Shown piece by piece: positions 25,362 through 33,640 of a DNA stretch of 34,502 nucleotides (within the stretch, counting starts at the first letter, position 1; every line of letters begins with the position of its first letter). Source of the DNA: Pseudomonadota bacterium (GTDB taxonomy: Bacteria > Pseudomonadota > Alphaproteobacteria > Acetobacterales > Acetobacteraceae); the NCBI GenBank assembly GCA_021808055.1, contig JAKBCH010000017.1, positions 1 through 34,502 of the forward strand. Direction: 5' to 3'. The notes under the pieces were generated by a model. That model searched no databases and had not been told where the DNA came from. It saw only the letters and a program-made list of their open reading frames with translations. The translations under genes and the position numbers were made by a program.

Positions 25362-25391
25362 AAAAACCCCGCTCAGGTGAGTGGGGTTTTT
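25362..25391. terminator. Bidirectional intrinsic terminator
   Basis: A near-perfect hairpin: the left arm AAAAACCCCGCTCA (25362-25375) pairs with TGAGTGGGGTTTTT (25378-25391), with one G-T wobble and a two-base gap that opens to a small loop. The T-run follows the stem on the plus strand, and the A-run on the left gives a T-run on the minus strand. It therefore can end both the SYLF gene (stop at 25354) and the convergent gene that ends at 25427. Confidence 0.85.
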
Positions 25392-25426
25392 GTTTGGCGC
25401 GGCCAAGAGGGCGGACCAGCGCGGGC

Positions 25427-26029
25427 CTACCAGCCCCTGGATCCGCCCATCATTCCCCAGCCCATACCGCCGCCCCACATGCCGCGCGGTCCCCAATTGG
25501 CGATGCCGGGCAGAATTTCCTTAGCCTGCCCCTGCTGGTACGCGGTGAGATGCGGCATCAGCTCGTCCGCCGCCTTTTTCTCCTGCTCATAGTTCTGCTT
25601 CATCAGCGCCACCATCTTATCCATGGTGGCGAAACGCTGGTCGGGGCTCCAGGTGCCGTTTCCGGCCGACTGCCAAATGGGCTGCATGCGGCTCCAGGTG
25701 CCGTTCCGGGCCGCCGTGACCGCCGATGCATAGCTGTTCCAGGCATCCGCCTCGCCCGATGTGATGTTCAATTCGGTCTTCAGCGCGTCCAGCCGGTTCT
25801 GAATCGAAAACCCCGGACCGCCTCCTTGCGCGCCAGGCTCCTGGCCTGTCCAGCCTTGCATCATGCCTGGCCCCATGCCCGGATAACCGCTCATCATCCC
25901 GTAGCCGTAGCCCTGCCCTGTTCCGCCGCCGCAAGGCCCACCTGGCAATTGCGCCGCCGCGACATTGGCAAAAGCCGCAAACCCTAGCACCGCCGCGATA
26001 CCCGCCGCCTTGCGGGATATATTGATCAT
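25427..26029 (-). CDS. Met/Gly-rich Spy/CpxP-like periplasmic protein
   Basis: A 200-residue protein with a signal peptide (MINISRKAAGIAAVLGFAAF then ANVAAAQ). A Gly/Met/Tyr-rich stretch with MMSGYPGMGPGMMQGW follows (residues 30-60), then a helical part (75-170) with the LTxxQ motif as HLTAYQQGQA. A second Met/Gly/Trp-rich tail closes it (MWGGGMGWGMMGG). LTxxQ helical proteins (CpxP/Spy/CnrX type) are periplasmic stress chaperones or metal sensors; the methionine-rich ends suggest metal such as copper binding, which is inference. TAGGAGA about eight bases before the ATG supports the start. It is separated from the upstream adhC by a terminator, so it probably has its own promoter in 26030-26147. 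Confidence 0.8.
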   Translation of the reverse strand: MINISRKAAGIAAVLGFAAFANVAAAQLPGGPCGGGTGQGYGYGMMSGYPGMGPGMMQGWTGQEPGAQGGGPGFSIQNRLDALKTELNITSGEADAWNSYASAVTAARNGTWSRMQPIWQSAGNGTWSPDQRFATMDKMVALMKQNYEQEKKAADELMPHLTAYQQGQAKEILPGIANWGPRGMWGGGMGWGMMGGSRGW

Positions 26030-26147
26030 GACGCTGGTCTCCTACGCTTGTTGAGATTGTGCAGCTTACGGCTTTGCCGAGTTCTACTGCTGCAAACATC
26101 GCATTCATGCGCCCCGCCGCAAGGAACGACCTTGATCTCGCTCAACT

Positions 26148-26181
26148 AAAAAAGGCCATCCGCCGTTGCACAGCGGATGGC
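26148..26181 (-). terminator. Intrinsic terminator after adhC
   Basis: GCCATCCGC (26155-26163) and GCGGATGGC (26173-26181) form a perfect nine-base stem with a nine-base loop. Read on the minus strand, one C and then six T residues (26153-26148) follow. It lies 28 bases past the adhC stop and ends the serB-adhC transcript. The remaining sequence to 26029 shows no gene and probably holds the promoter of the Spy-like gene. Confidence 0.85.
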
Positions 26182-26208
26182 ATGGGAGCAGCCGAAGGCC
26201 GCGAAAAT

Positions 26209-27318
26209 TCAGTACACGACAACGCTGCGGATGCTCTCGCCCTTGCGCATCAGCTCGAAGCCTTCGTTGATCTGCTCGAAGGGCAGCACATGGGTGATGA
26301 GGCTGTCGATGTCGATCTTGCCCTCCATGTACCAATCCACGATCTTCGGCACATCGGTGCGGCCGCGCGCGCCGCCGAAGGCCGTGCCTTTCCAGCTGCG
26401 GCCGGTGACGAGCTGGAAGGGCCGTGTGGAAATCTCCTGCCCTGCCCCCGCCACGCCGATGATGATGGAGGTGCCCCAACCGCGATGGGTGCATTCCAGC
26501 GCCTGGCGCATGACATTCACATTGCCAATGCACTCGAAGGAATAATCCGCCCCGCCATCCGTCAGGTTGACGAGATACGGCACCAGATCCTCGCCGATTT
26601 CGGACGGGTTGACAAAATGCGTCATGCCGAATTTTTCGGCCATGGCTTTGCGGCCATTATTGAGGTCCACGCCGACGATCTTGTCGGCCCCGGCGATGCG
26701 CGCGCCCTGAATCACGTTGAGGCCAATACCGCCCAGCCCAAACACCACGACATTATCGCCCGGCCGCACTTTGGCGGTGTTGAACACAGCACCTATGCCG
26801 GTGGTGACGCCACAGCCGATATAGCAGATTTTCTCAAACGGCGCGTCCTCCCGCACTTTCGCCAGCGCGATCTCCGGCAGCACGGTGAAATTGGCGAAGG
26901 TCGAGCAGCCCATGTAATGCATCACCGGCGCGCCATCGCAGGAGAAGCGGGACGTGCCATCCGGCATCACGCCCTTGCCTTGCGTGGCGCGGATGGCGGT
27001 GCAGAGATTGCTCTTTTGCGAGAGGCAGGTTTTGCACTGGCGGCATTCAGGCGTGTAGAGCGGAATCACATGGTCGCCTTTTTTGAGTGAGGTGACGCCG
27101 GGGCCGACATCCACCACCACGCCCGCCCCTTCATGGCCCAGAATGGCGGGGAAGATGCCCTCAGGGTCGGCACCCGAGAGGGTGTATTCATCGGTATGGC
27201 AGATGCCGGTGGCTTTTACCTCCACCAACACTTCGCCCCATTTCGGGCCGGCGATCTCTATGGTTTCCAAAGACAGAATTTTGCCCGGTGCCCGGGCCAC
27301 GGCGGCGCGCGTTTTCAT
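26209..27318 (-). CDS. adhC: S-(hydroxymethyl)glutathione dehydrogenase (class III alcohol dehydrogenase)
   Basis: A 369-residue zinc enzyme (also called frmA/adhI) that oxidises S-hydroxymethylglutathione, the spontaneous adduct of formaldehyde and glutathione, and also reduces S-nitrosoglutathione. The catalytic zinc region is [14 protein letters not shown] near residue 45 with [15 protein letters not shown]; the four structural-zinc cysteines are in [16 protein letters not shown] near 95. The NAD Rossmann motif is [17 protein letters not shown] near 190. Length equals the family's. The ATG at 27318 overlaps the serB stop as ATGA, with AAGGGAG inside the end of serB. A formyl-glutathione hydrolase (fghA), the usual partner, is not adjacent. 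A terminator follows. Confidence 0.97.
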   Translation of the reverse strand: MKTRAAVARAPGKILSLETIEIAGPKWGEVLVEVKATGICHTDEYTLSGADPEGIFPAILGHEGAGVVVDVGPGVTSLKKGDHVIPLYTPECRQCKTCLSQKSNLCTAIRATQGKGVMPDGTSRFSCDGAPVMHYMGCSTFANFTVLPEIALAKVREDAPFEKICYIGCGVTTGIGAVFNTAKVRPGDNVVVFGLGGIGLNVIQGARIAGADKIVGVDLNNGRKAMAEKFGMTHFVNPSEIGEDLVPYLVNLTDGGADYSFECIGNVNVMRQALECTHRGWGTSIIIGVAGAGQEISTRPFQLVTGRSWKGTAFGGARGRTDVPKIVDWYMEGKIDIDSLITHVLPFEQINEGFELMRKGESIRSVVVY

Positions 27319-28208
27319 GCTTCCACTCCCTTGAAGCTGGATGCCGGGTATCCTTGCGCAAACAGCAACGATGTCAAATCTGTGTGCTCTACACGATTGA
27401 GCATTTCCGCTGCCACGATAGGTTTGGCGCGGTAGGCAATACCCAGCCCGGCGGCTTTGAGCATCGGCAAATCGTTGGCGCCGTCGCCTACGGCGAGGGT
27501 GGCAGCGAGCTTCACGCCGCGTGCCTCGGCAAATTCCGCTAGCGCGGCCAGCTTTGCCGCTTTATCCAGAATCGGCTCTTCCACCGCGCCGGTGAGGGCC
27601 GCGCCATCATCGCGCAGGATGTTCGCGCGGTGAGTGGCAAAGCCCAGCTCTTGCGCCACACGGGCGGTGAAAAAACTAAACCCGCCAGAGATGAGCGCGG
27701 TGGTGGCGCCAAAGGCGTTCATGGTGGCCACCAGGGTTTTCGCCCCCGGCATATAGCGCATTTTTTTCCAGGTTTCCTCCAGCGCGCTCAGCTTCAGGCC
27801 CTTCAGCAGCGCCACACGCTCATGCAAAGCAACGGCGAAATCCATCTCGCCGTTCATCGCGCGGGTGGTGAGGGCGGCAACCTCCTCCTTCACCCCCGCG
27901 AAGGCGGCCAGCTCGTCCAGCGTTTCAGCGGTGATGATAGTGCAATCCATATCCGCGACCAGCACCGCCTTGCGGCGGCCACGCGGACGGGTGAGGAAAA
28001 TATCCACCGCCTTATGGGCCATGATGGCGGCGATGGCTGAGCGGTCTGGCGCGCGGGGGGCCAGAAACTCCGCCGCCCGCCCCTCCGCCAGCCAGACGAA
28101 ATTGCGGCCCTCGGCATAGGCCATGGCGCGGGCAATATCCGGCGCGGTGAGGGCGCCAGCATCCTGGCTGGCCACGAGGGTAACGATGTGAGATTGAGCC
28201 TCTGTCAT
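27315..28208 (-). CDS. serB: Phosphoserine phosphatase
   Basis: A 297-residue HAD-superfamily enzyme that dephosphorylates phosphoserine in the last step of serine synthesis. An N-terminal ACT-like domain (about residues 1-75) precedes the phosphatase. HAD motif I is [18 protein letters not shown], with nucleophile Asp and acid/base Asp present (Cys replaces the Ser common in DMDST). Motif II is [11 protein letters not shown], and motif IV is [26 protein letters not shown] chose the ATG at 28208 ([11 protein letters not shown]), which matches SerB N-termini; upstream in-frame codons run antisense to miaA. Its start codon shares CATG with the miaA start. No Shine-Dalgarno sequence is visible. 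adhC overlaps the stop codon. Confidence 0.95.
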   Translation of the reverse strand: MTEAQSHIVTLVASQDAGALTAPDIARAMAYAEGRNFVWLAEGRAAEFLAPRAPDRSAIAAIMAHKAVDIFLTRPRGRRKAVLVADMDCTIITAETLDELAAFAGVKEEVAALTTRAMNGEMDFAVALHERVALLKGLKLSALEETWKKMRYMPGAKTLVATMNAFGATTALISGGFSFFTARVAQELGFATHRANILRDDGAALTGAVEEPILDKAAKLAALAEFAEARGVKLAATLAVGDGANDLPMLKAAGLGIAYRAKPIVAAEMLNRVEHTDLTSLLFAQGYPASSFKGVEA

Positions 28209-29175
28209 GGGCGCGACCGATAAGGCAGAGACAGGTTTTGGGCAACGCACCGCGCTGATCGTCGCGGGCCCGACAGCGAGTGGCAAATCCGCGCTGGCCT
28301 TGGCGATCGCCCAGGAATTTGGCGGCACCATCATCAACGCCGATGCGATGCAATGCTACCGGGAGCTGCGGGTGCTGACCGCCCGGCCCAGCCTGGAAGA
28401 CGAAGCACAGGCCCCGCACCGGCTTTATGGCGTGAAGGCGGCGGGCGAACCCGCCAACGCCGCCTGGTGGCGGGGGGCGGCACAGGCGGAGATGGAAGCG
28501 GCAAGCCTTCCTATCCTCTGTGGCGGCACGGGCATGTATTTCTCCGCGCTGGTGAAAGGCATCGCCGATATTCCCGACCCCGGCGAGGAAGCCCGCGCCG
28601 AGGCACGGCAGCTTTTGGCAGCACTTGGCCCCGAGGCGCTGCACACGAAGCTGGATGCTGAGACCGCCGCGAAGCTGAAACCAGGCGACAGCCAGCGCAT
28701 CGCCCGCGCTTATGAGGTACTGCTGGGCACCGGGCGGGGCATTGCTTATTGGCAGGCACAGCCCACAGAAAAGCTGCAAGGCTGGACTCTCAAAATGATT
28801 TTGCTGGACCCGCCGCGGCCCGCCCTGCGCGAGGCGATCGAGACACGTTTTGCCGCCATGCTAGAAGCGGGTGCGTCGGATGAGGCGCGTGCTTTGCTGG
28901 CGCTGAACCTGCCACCGGAGCTGCCCTTAATGCGCGCCCATGGCGTGCCGGAGCTTGGCGCGTATCTGCGGGGTGAAATTTCACTGGAGGAAGCGAAAGC
29001 CCGCGCCGTGCTGGCCACGTTTCAGTACACCAAGCGGCAGATGACTTGGTTCAGGCACCAGAAGTTGGCAAGCAAAACAGACATGCAAATAATTCATTCA
29101 AGAATCGACCATAATACGCAATTTTCGGAAAGATATTTGGCTGATTTAGGCAATTTTACAAATCGTAACGGTTGA
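28207..29175 (+). CDS. miaA: tRNA dimethylallyltransferase
   Basis: A 322-residue enzyme that transfers a dimethylallyl group to N6 of adenosine 37 in tRNAs reading codons that start with U. The P-loop is IVAGPTASGKSALAL near residue 20; NADAMQCYRELRVLTARPS follows, and LPILCGGTGMYFSALVKGI is typical. The C-terminal catalytic/tRNA part includes RAYEVLLGTGRGI and FQYTKRQMTWFRHQ. A stop codon (TGA at 28195) lies just upstream in frame, so the ATG at 28207 is the earliest possible start, although no ribosome-binding site is seen. The last 90 bases are markedly AT-rich compared with the rest, and may double as a promoter region for ilvB. The serB-miaA-ilvBN neighbourhood is common in alphaproteobacteria. 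Confidence 0.95.
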   Translation: MGATDKAETGFGQRTALIVAGPTASGKSALALAIAQEFGGTIINADAMQCYRELRVLTARPSLEDEAQAPHRLYGVKAAGEPANAAWWRGAAQAEMEAASLPILCGGTGMYFSALVKGIADIPDPGEEARAEARQLLAALGPEALHTKLDAETAAKLKPGDSQRIARAYEVLLGTGRGIAYWQAQPTEKLQGWTLKMILLDPPRPALREAIETRFAAMLEAGASDEARALLALNLPPELPLMRAHGVPELGAYLRGEISLEEAKARAVLATFQYTKRQMTWFRHQKLASKTDMQIIHSRIDHNTQFSERYLADLGNFTNRNG

Positions 29176-29235
29176 CCTTCCGGCCAGGGCACTGTACCGG
29201 AGCATGGATATTCTGGACGCGAATGGCAGGACGAT

Positions 29236-31029
29236 ATGGACGGCACGATTGCAGCACCTGAGCTAATGAATTCCGGGGCGGAGGCTGTGCTCCGGGCGCT
29301 GAAGGCGCAGGGCGTGGACGTAATTTTCGGCTATCCCGGCGGCGCGGTGCTGCCGCTTTACGACGCGCTGTTTCAGCAGAACGAGATCAAGCACATTCTG
29401 GTGCGTCACGAGCAAGCGGCGGTGCACGCGGCGGAAGGCTATGCGCGCTCCACCGGCAAGGTGGGCGTGGTGCTGGTGACCTCCGGCCCAGGGGCGACGA
29501 ATGCCGTCACCGGCCTTGTGGATGCGTTGATGGATTCCATTCCGCTGGTTTGCCTTTCCGGCCAGGTGCCCACGCATCTTATCGGCAATGACGCGTTTCA
29601 GGAGGCGGACACCACCGGCATCACCCGCCCGGCCACCAAGCATAATTACCTGGTGAAGAAATCCGAGGACCTGGTGCGCGTGATGCACGAGGCGTTTTTG
29701 GTGGCGCGCACGGGGCGGCCCGGCCCAGTGCTGGTGGATCTGCCGAAGGATATTCTCATCGCCCCGGCGCCATATCGCGAACCGGGCAACGCGCCGCACC
29801 GTTCCTATAACCCCCGCACAGAGCCGGACCCGCGCCGGATTGACGAAGCGGTGGCGATGCTGAAACGCGCCGAGCGCCCGGTGATTTATGCCGGTGGCGG
29901 CGTGATCAATGCCGGGCCGGAAGCCGCGCGGCTGCTGGTTGAATTTACCCGCCTCACCGGTTTTCCCATCACCAACACGCTGATGGGGCTGGGCGCCTAC
30001 CCGGCTTCCGACCCGCTCTTCGTCGGCATGTTGGGGATGCACGGCACTTATGAGGCGAACCTCGCCATGCATGGGTGCGACGTGATGCTGAATATCGGCG
30101 CGCGGTTTGATGACCGTGTGACCGGGCGGCTGAACGCGTTCTCGCCAAACTCCAAGAAAATTCACGCGGATATCGACCCTGCCAGCATCAATAAATCGGT
30201 GATGGTGGACGTGCCGATTGTCGGCGATGCGCTGGCGGTTCTGAAGGCGCTGATCGCGGCCTGGAAGAAAGATGCCGCCCAGCCTAACCGCGCGGCACTG
30301 GCGCAATGGTGGGGGCAGATTGATGCGTGGCGCGCGAAAGATTCCCTGCGCTTCACCCAACCCCGCGACCCCGGCAGCATCATCAAGCCGCAATACGCCA
30401 TCGAGCAGCTTTACAAGGCGACGCGCGGGCGGGAAACCTACATCACCACCGAAGTTGGCCAACACCAGATGTGGGCCGCCCAATATTTCAGGTTCGAGAA
30501 ACCGAACCGCTGGATGACCTCAGGCGGGTTGGGCACCATGGGCTACGGCCTGCCCGCCGCCATGGGCGCGCAAGTGGCGCACCCGGATGCGCTGGTGATC
30601 GACATTGCCGGCGAGGCCAGCATTCTGATGAACATTCAGGAAATGGGCACGCTGGCGCAGTATCGCCTGCCGGTGAAGATTTTCATTCTGAACAACCAAT
30701 ATATGGGCATGGTGCGCCAGTGGCAGGAGCTGCTGCATGGCAGCCGTTATTCCAGCTCATACTCTGAGGCGCTGCCGGATTTTGTGAAGCTGGCGGAGAG
30801 CTTCCATGCCGTGGGGCTGCGGGCGGAAAAAGTGGATGATCTGGACCGGGTGATCGCCGAGATGCTTGCGGTGGACAGGCCGGTAATCGCGGATATCTGC
30901 GTGGACCAGAAGGAAAACGTGTTCCCGATGATCCCCTCCGGTGCCGCGCATAATGAAATGCTGCTGGGGCCGGAGCATAAGGGCACATCCGGCCCGGCTG
31001 TGAGCAATGAAGGGATGGCGCTGGTCTGA
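29236..31029 (+). CDS. ilvB: Acetolactate synthase, large (catalytic) subunit
   Basis: A 597-residue ThDP-dependent enzyme (acetohydroxyacid synthase) that makes acetolactate or acetohydroxybutyrate for branched-chain amino acids. The N-terminus shows IFGYPGGAVLPLYDAL and the catalytic Glu in ILVRHEQAAVHAAEGYARS. The FAD/central domain includes the conserved RFDDRVTGRL. The ThDP-binding motif is IDIAGEASILMNIQEM-type (GEAS, normal for alphaproteobacteria) followed by IFILNNQYMGMVRQWQELL. Length is normal. AGGA four bases before the ATG at 29236 supports the start. ilvN follows with a one-base overlap (TGATG). The 60-base gap from miaA holds no obvious leader peptide or attenuator. Confidence 0.97.
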   Translation: MDGTIAAPELMNSGAEAVLRALKAQGVDVIFGYPGGAVLPLYDALFQQNEIKHILVRHEQAAVHAAEGYARSTGKVGVVLVTSGPGATNAVTGLVDALMDSIPLVCLSGQVPTHLIGNDAFQEADTTGITRPATKHNYLVKKSEDLVRVMHEAFLVARTGRPGPVLVDLPKDILIAPAPYREPGNAPHRSYNPRTEPDPRRIDEAVAMLKRAERPVIYAGGGVINAGPEAARLLVEFTRLTGFPITNTLMGLGAYPASDPLFVGMLGMHGTYEANLAMHGCDVMLNIGARFDDRVTGRLNAFSPNSKKIHADIDPASINKSVMVDVPIVGDALAVLKALIAAWKKDAAQPNRAALAQWWGQIDAWRAKDSLRFTQPRDPGSIIKPQYAIEQLYKATRGRETYITTEVGQHQMWAAQYFRFEKPNRWMTSGGLGTMGYGLPAAMGAQVAHPDALVIDIAGEASILMNIQEMGTLAQYRLPVKIFILNNQYMGMVRQWQELLHGSRYSSSYSEALPDFVKLAESFHAVGLRAEKVDDLDRVIAEMLAVDRPVIADICVDQKENVFPMIPSGAAHNEMLLGPEHKGTSGPAVSNEGMALV

Positions 31030-31538
31030 TGTCTGATACCACTTTACGTTCCGCCACCATTTCGGTTTTGGTGGAGAATGAATCCGGCGTTCTGGCACGC
31101 GTTATCGGGCTTTTTTCAGGCCGGGGCTATAACATCGACAACCTAACCGTGGCCCCAGTGGAGCGTGACGGCTCCAAAAGCCGCATCACCGTAGTGACGC
31201 GCGGCACCGCCATGGTGATTGAGCAGATTAAAGCGCAGCTTGACCGGCTGGTGCCGGTTTATAAGGTGCTGGACCTTTCAGAAGGCCCACATCTGGCCCG
31301 CGAACTGGCGCTGATTAAGGTGCTGGGCACGGGCGAGAAACGCGCCGAGGCGCTGCGCCTGGCCGATGCCTTCCGCGCCAGAGTGATAGACGCGACGACG
31401 GAGAGCTTTACTTTTGAGCTTACCGGCGCCACCGACAAGCTGGATGCGTTTTTGGAACTGATGCGCCCGCTGGGCCTGGCTGAGGTTTCGCGCACTGGTG
31501 TTGCGGCGATTGCACGCGGCGTGAAGACGATTACCTAG
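31029..31538 (+). CDS. ilvN: Acetolactate synthase, small (regulatory) subunit
   Basis: A 169-residue regulatory subunit (IlvN/IlvH) that activates the catalytic subunit and confers valine feedback inhibition. The N-terminal ACT domain is clear: ISVLVENESGVLARVIGLFS followed by GRGYNIDNLTVAPVE. The C-terminal domain includes ELALIKV and ALRLADAFRARVIDATTESF. Length matches IlvH (about 163). The ATG shares its A with the ilvB stop, coupling the subunits. The usual next gene, ilvC, is absent: the convergent sulfotransferase-like gene overlaps the ilvN 3' end by eight bases. No stem-loop terminator is obvious there. Confidence 0.96.
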   Translation: MSDTTLRSATISVLVENESGVLARVIGLFSGRGYNIDNLTVAPVERDGSKSRITVVTRGTAMVIEQIKAQLDRLVPVYKVLDLSEGPHLARELALIKVLGTGEKRAEALRLADAFRARVIDATTESFTFELTGATDKLDAFLELMRPLGLAEVSRTGVAAIARGVKTIT

Positions 31539-32658
31539 AGCCTAACAGAGCTTTCAAGAAAACCTTCAAACGCCGAGGCATGAAGGCTTGGAACCACCGC
31601 CGCGCGTGCAGCCTGGCGGTGATTTCGCCATTCTGGCGAATAAGATCCTCGATGATGGTGAACGCGGCGCGTAACGCCGCCTCGTGCGTATTTGTGGTGT
31701 TATCCACAAATTCCGGATACTGGCTGAAATCTTCCTGGAAAAGCCTTGAACGATCCGGAAACCATTTTTGCCGGACGCGTTCGTTTGTTTCCCGAAAGTT
31801 TTCGTAGAAATGGCGTGCATCAGCCCGCGCCGGCCGCATGGGATGGCCTTGCAGAAGCTGCTCCGTGATTAACGCGCAAGCATCGCGCATTGTTTTCGCC
31901 AAATCGTGGTTTTGGTTGTAACCCTGCTCCGCGTGCCAACCATTCAAAGCCGACAGGAATTTTTGTCCATCCGCCGGAATCGCACGGTTCACCGTTTCTG
32001 TTTTTTCAGCAAGCCACGAGGGCAAACCGCAGACATTCAGAAAATCCTGTACGACATCGCCTTCCAACAAGGAATCTGGTTCATAAATGCGCGGTTTTAC
32101 AAATGCCTCTCCGAACATGTGAGCGTAGCGGTCGAGCATTTTCTCGTAATTGAAATAGCTGGCCCAGAATAATTCACTGAGATTAATGCTGGACAAAACA
32201 TCGGAAAATAAATCACCAGCGCGCAGCCGGGTTGAAAAAAGGCTAGAAGCCAGTTCATCCTGACGGCGCAGATAAACAAAGATCGTTGTCGTATCGAAAT
32301 ATTGCGAGAGCAGCGCATGAAGTTTTGCAACATGCTCGATTGTCGTGAACCGGCTTTGGCAATGCTCGTTTGAGAAAATCACCGTTCGCACGCGGGGTGG
32401 AAGTGCTGCCATCTCGCTGGCCAGAGACCGGGCAAACGCGGCCTCGTTGAATTTGCCAGCAGGCAGATGCTCCACCAGATCAAACGTGTTTTCCGGCGCG
32501 GCAAAAATGGCCAGTTCGGTATGGCTATACTCACCAGGCGAGGAGGGATACCAGAAGCCAAGCCGCGCAAGCTCATCGCGCCTGCTGGCCAGCATCGCTT
32601 GGATTGACGTTGTGCCGGTTTTTTCCGAGCCTATATGAAGAATTGCTGACCGCAACAA
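31531..32658 (-). CDS. Sulfotransferase-like P-loop protein
   Basis: A 375-residue protein with a phosphate-binding loop near its N-terminus (ILHIGSEKTGTTSIQAM, residues 6-22), the 5'-PSB motif of PAPS-dependent sulfotransferases and related glycan-modifying enzymes. A second motif, IFVYLRRQDELASSLFSTRL near residue 130, fits the 3'-phosphate-binding segment (R and S). The rest is poorly conserved, and a sulfated substrate is only inferred. The frame starts with TTG codons at 32658 and 32655 directly after the slipin stop codon, and no ATG precedes the P-loop. The gene is noticeably more AT-rich than its neighbours, suggesting lateral acquisition. It overlaps ilvN by eight bases at its 3' end. 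Confidence 0.75.
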   Translation of the reverse strand: MLRSAILHIGSEKTGTTSIQAMLASRRDELARLGFWYPSSPGEYSHTELAIFAAPENTFDLVEHLPAGKFNEAAFARSLASEMAALPPRVRTVIFSNEHCQSRFTTIEHVAKLHALLSQYFDTTTIFVYLRRQDELASSLFSTRLRAGDLFSDVLSSINLSELFWASYFNYEKMLDRYAHMFGEAFVKPRIYEPDSLLEGDVVQDFLNVCGLPSWLAEKTETVNRAIPADGQKFLSALNGWHAEQGYNQNHDLAKTMRDACALITEQLLQGHPMRPARADARHFYENFRETNERVRQKWFPDRSRLFQEDFSQYPEFVDNTTNTHEAALRAAFTIIEDLIRQNGEITARLHARRWFQAFMPRRLKVFLKALLGSR

Positions 32659-33561
32659 TTAGGCCTGCGGCACGCTGCCACCTGGCGGCGGGGTAATTGG
32701 CCGGGGCTGCGCGGGTTTTGGCGCGGGCTGCTGTTGCTGCGCCGTGCTCAGCGCCACAACGGTTCCCAGCGCCTCGGTCATTGTCGTCGGCACCAATATC
32801 GTCGCCCCGCGATCCTTGTTCATATCGTAGATCAGCCCCATCTGCCGGATTTGCAACGCCACAGGGTTTTCCTGATAGATTTGCGCGGCATCGACAATCT
32901 GTTGGGCGATGGCGATTTCCGCACTCGCCAAAGTTACCCGCGCCTGCTTTTCTTTTTCCGCCTGGGCGTTGCGGCTCATCGCGTCGTTCAGCTCCGGCGG
33001 AATTTTAACATCCCTTATTTCCACGGTGATGTCGCCAATGCCCCAGCCATCGGATTTACGGCGGATGAGGGCTTGCAGTCTTTCATCCATTGCCTCGCGG
33101 TTGCCCAGAATATCCGTCATCGTGGTCGCGGAGATCACCTCCCGCAACGAGGTTTGCGCCACCTGCGCGATCATGTTCCGATAATCGGTAAGCTCGGTGG
33201 CGGCGCGTTTCACATCTGTTACGCGCCAGAACAGAATGGAATCCATGGTGACGGAAACCGCATCGGCGGTGAGGGTGTCCTCGGCGGAAATGCGTGTGCT
33301 CTGCCGGCGGGTATCCACCGTGGCATAGACGATCTCGATGGCCGGGATGAGAAAATATAAGCCCGGCCCGCGCACACCCGCAAAGCGCCCCAGCCGCAGT
33401 ACCACCGCGCGTTCCCATTCCGCCGCCGTGCGCAAAGTAAGGGCGAGGATGACGCCCACCAGCACGATAACGACACCGATGCCTGGCGAGTTGAGCACAT
33501 AGCCAATGGCGACGCCAAGCAGCACGATGATGGCGGAGATGAGGGTGACGGCACTGTTCAT
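32659..33561 (-). CDS. Slipin (stomatin-like SPFH/band 7 protein)
   Basis: A 300-residue membrane protein of the SPFH superfamily. Two N-terminal hydrophobic segments (residues 4-23 and 27-44) anchor it, followed by the band 7 domain (about 45-200) with ERAVVLRLGRFAGVRGPGLY, TVDTRRQSTRISAEDTLTAD and GDITVEIRDVKIPPEL. A helical region and a Gln/Pro-rich tail close it. Slipins form ring-like assemblies and scaffold membrane proteins; most bacterial slipin genes lie next to an NfeD protease gene, which is missing here. CAGGAGA upstream of the ATG at 33561 supports the start. The sulfotransferase-like gene follows with no gap and in the same frame. The divergent rmuC begins 80 bases away. Confidence 0.92.
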   Translation of the reverse strand: MNSAVTLISAIIVLLGVAIGYVLNSPGIGVVIVLVGVILALTLRTAAEWERAVVLRLGRFAGVRGPGLYFLIPAIEIVYATVDTRRQSTRISAEDTLTADAVSVTMDSILFWRVTDVKRAATELTDYRNMIAQVAQTSLREVISATTMTDILGNREAMDERLQALIRRKSDGWGIGDITVEIRDVKIPPELNDAMSRNAQAEKEKQARVTLASAEIAIAQQIVDAAQIYQENPVALQIRQMGLIYDMNKDRGATILVPTTMTEALGTVVALSTAQQQQPAPKPAQPRPITPPPGGSVPQA

Positions 33562-33640
33562 GACGGTCTCCTGGGTTCAAATGCGTTATAACCTAAATCC
33601 GCTTTGCCCGCGACTCGGCACGAGGCGCTACCCTGGCTTC

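Noticed and set aside
29263..30483. 406-residue minus-strand open frame
   Set aside because: Antisense to ilvB, His/Arg-rich, no domain; shadow frame.
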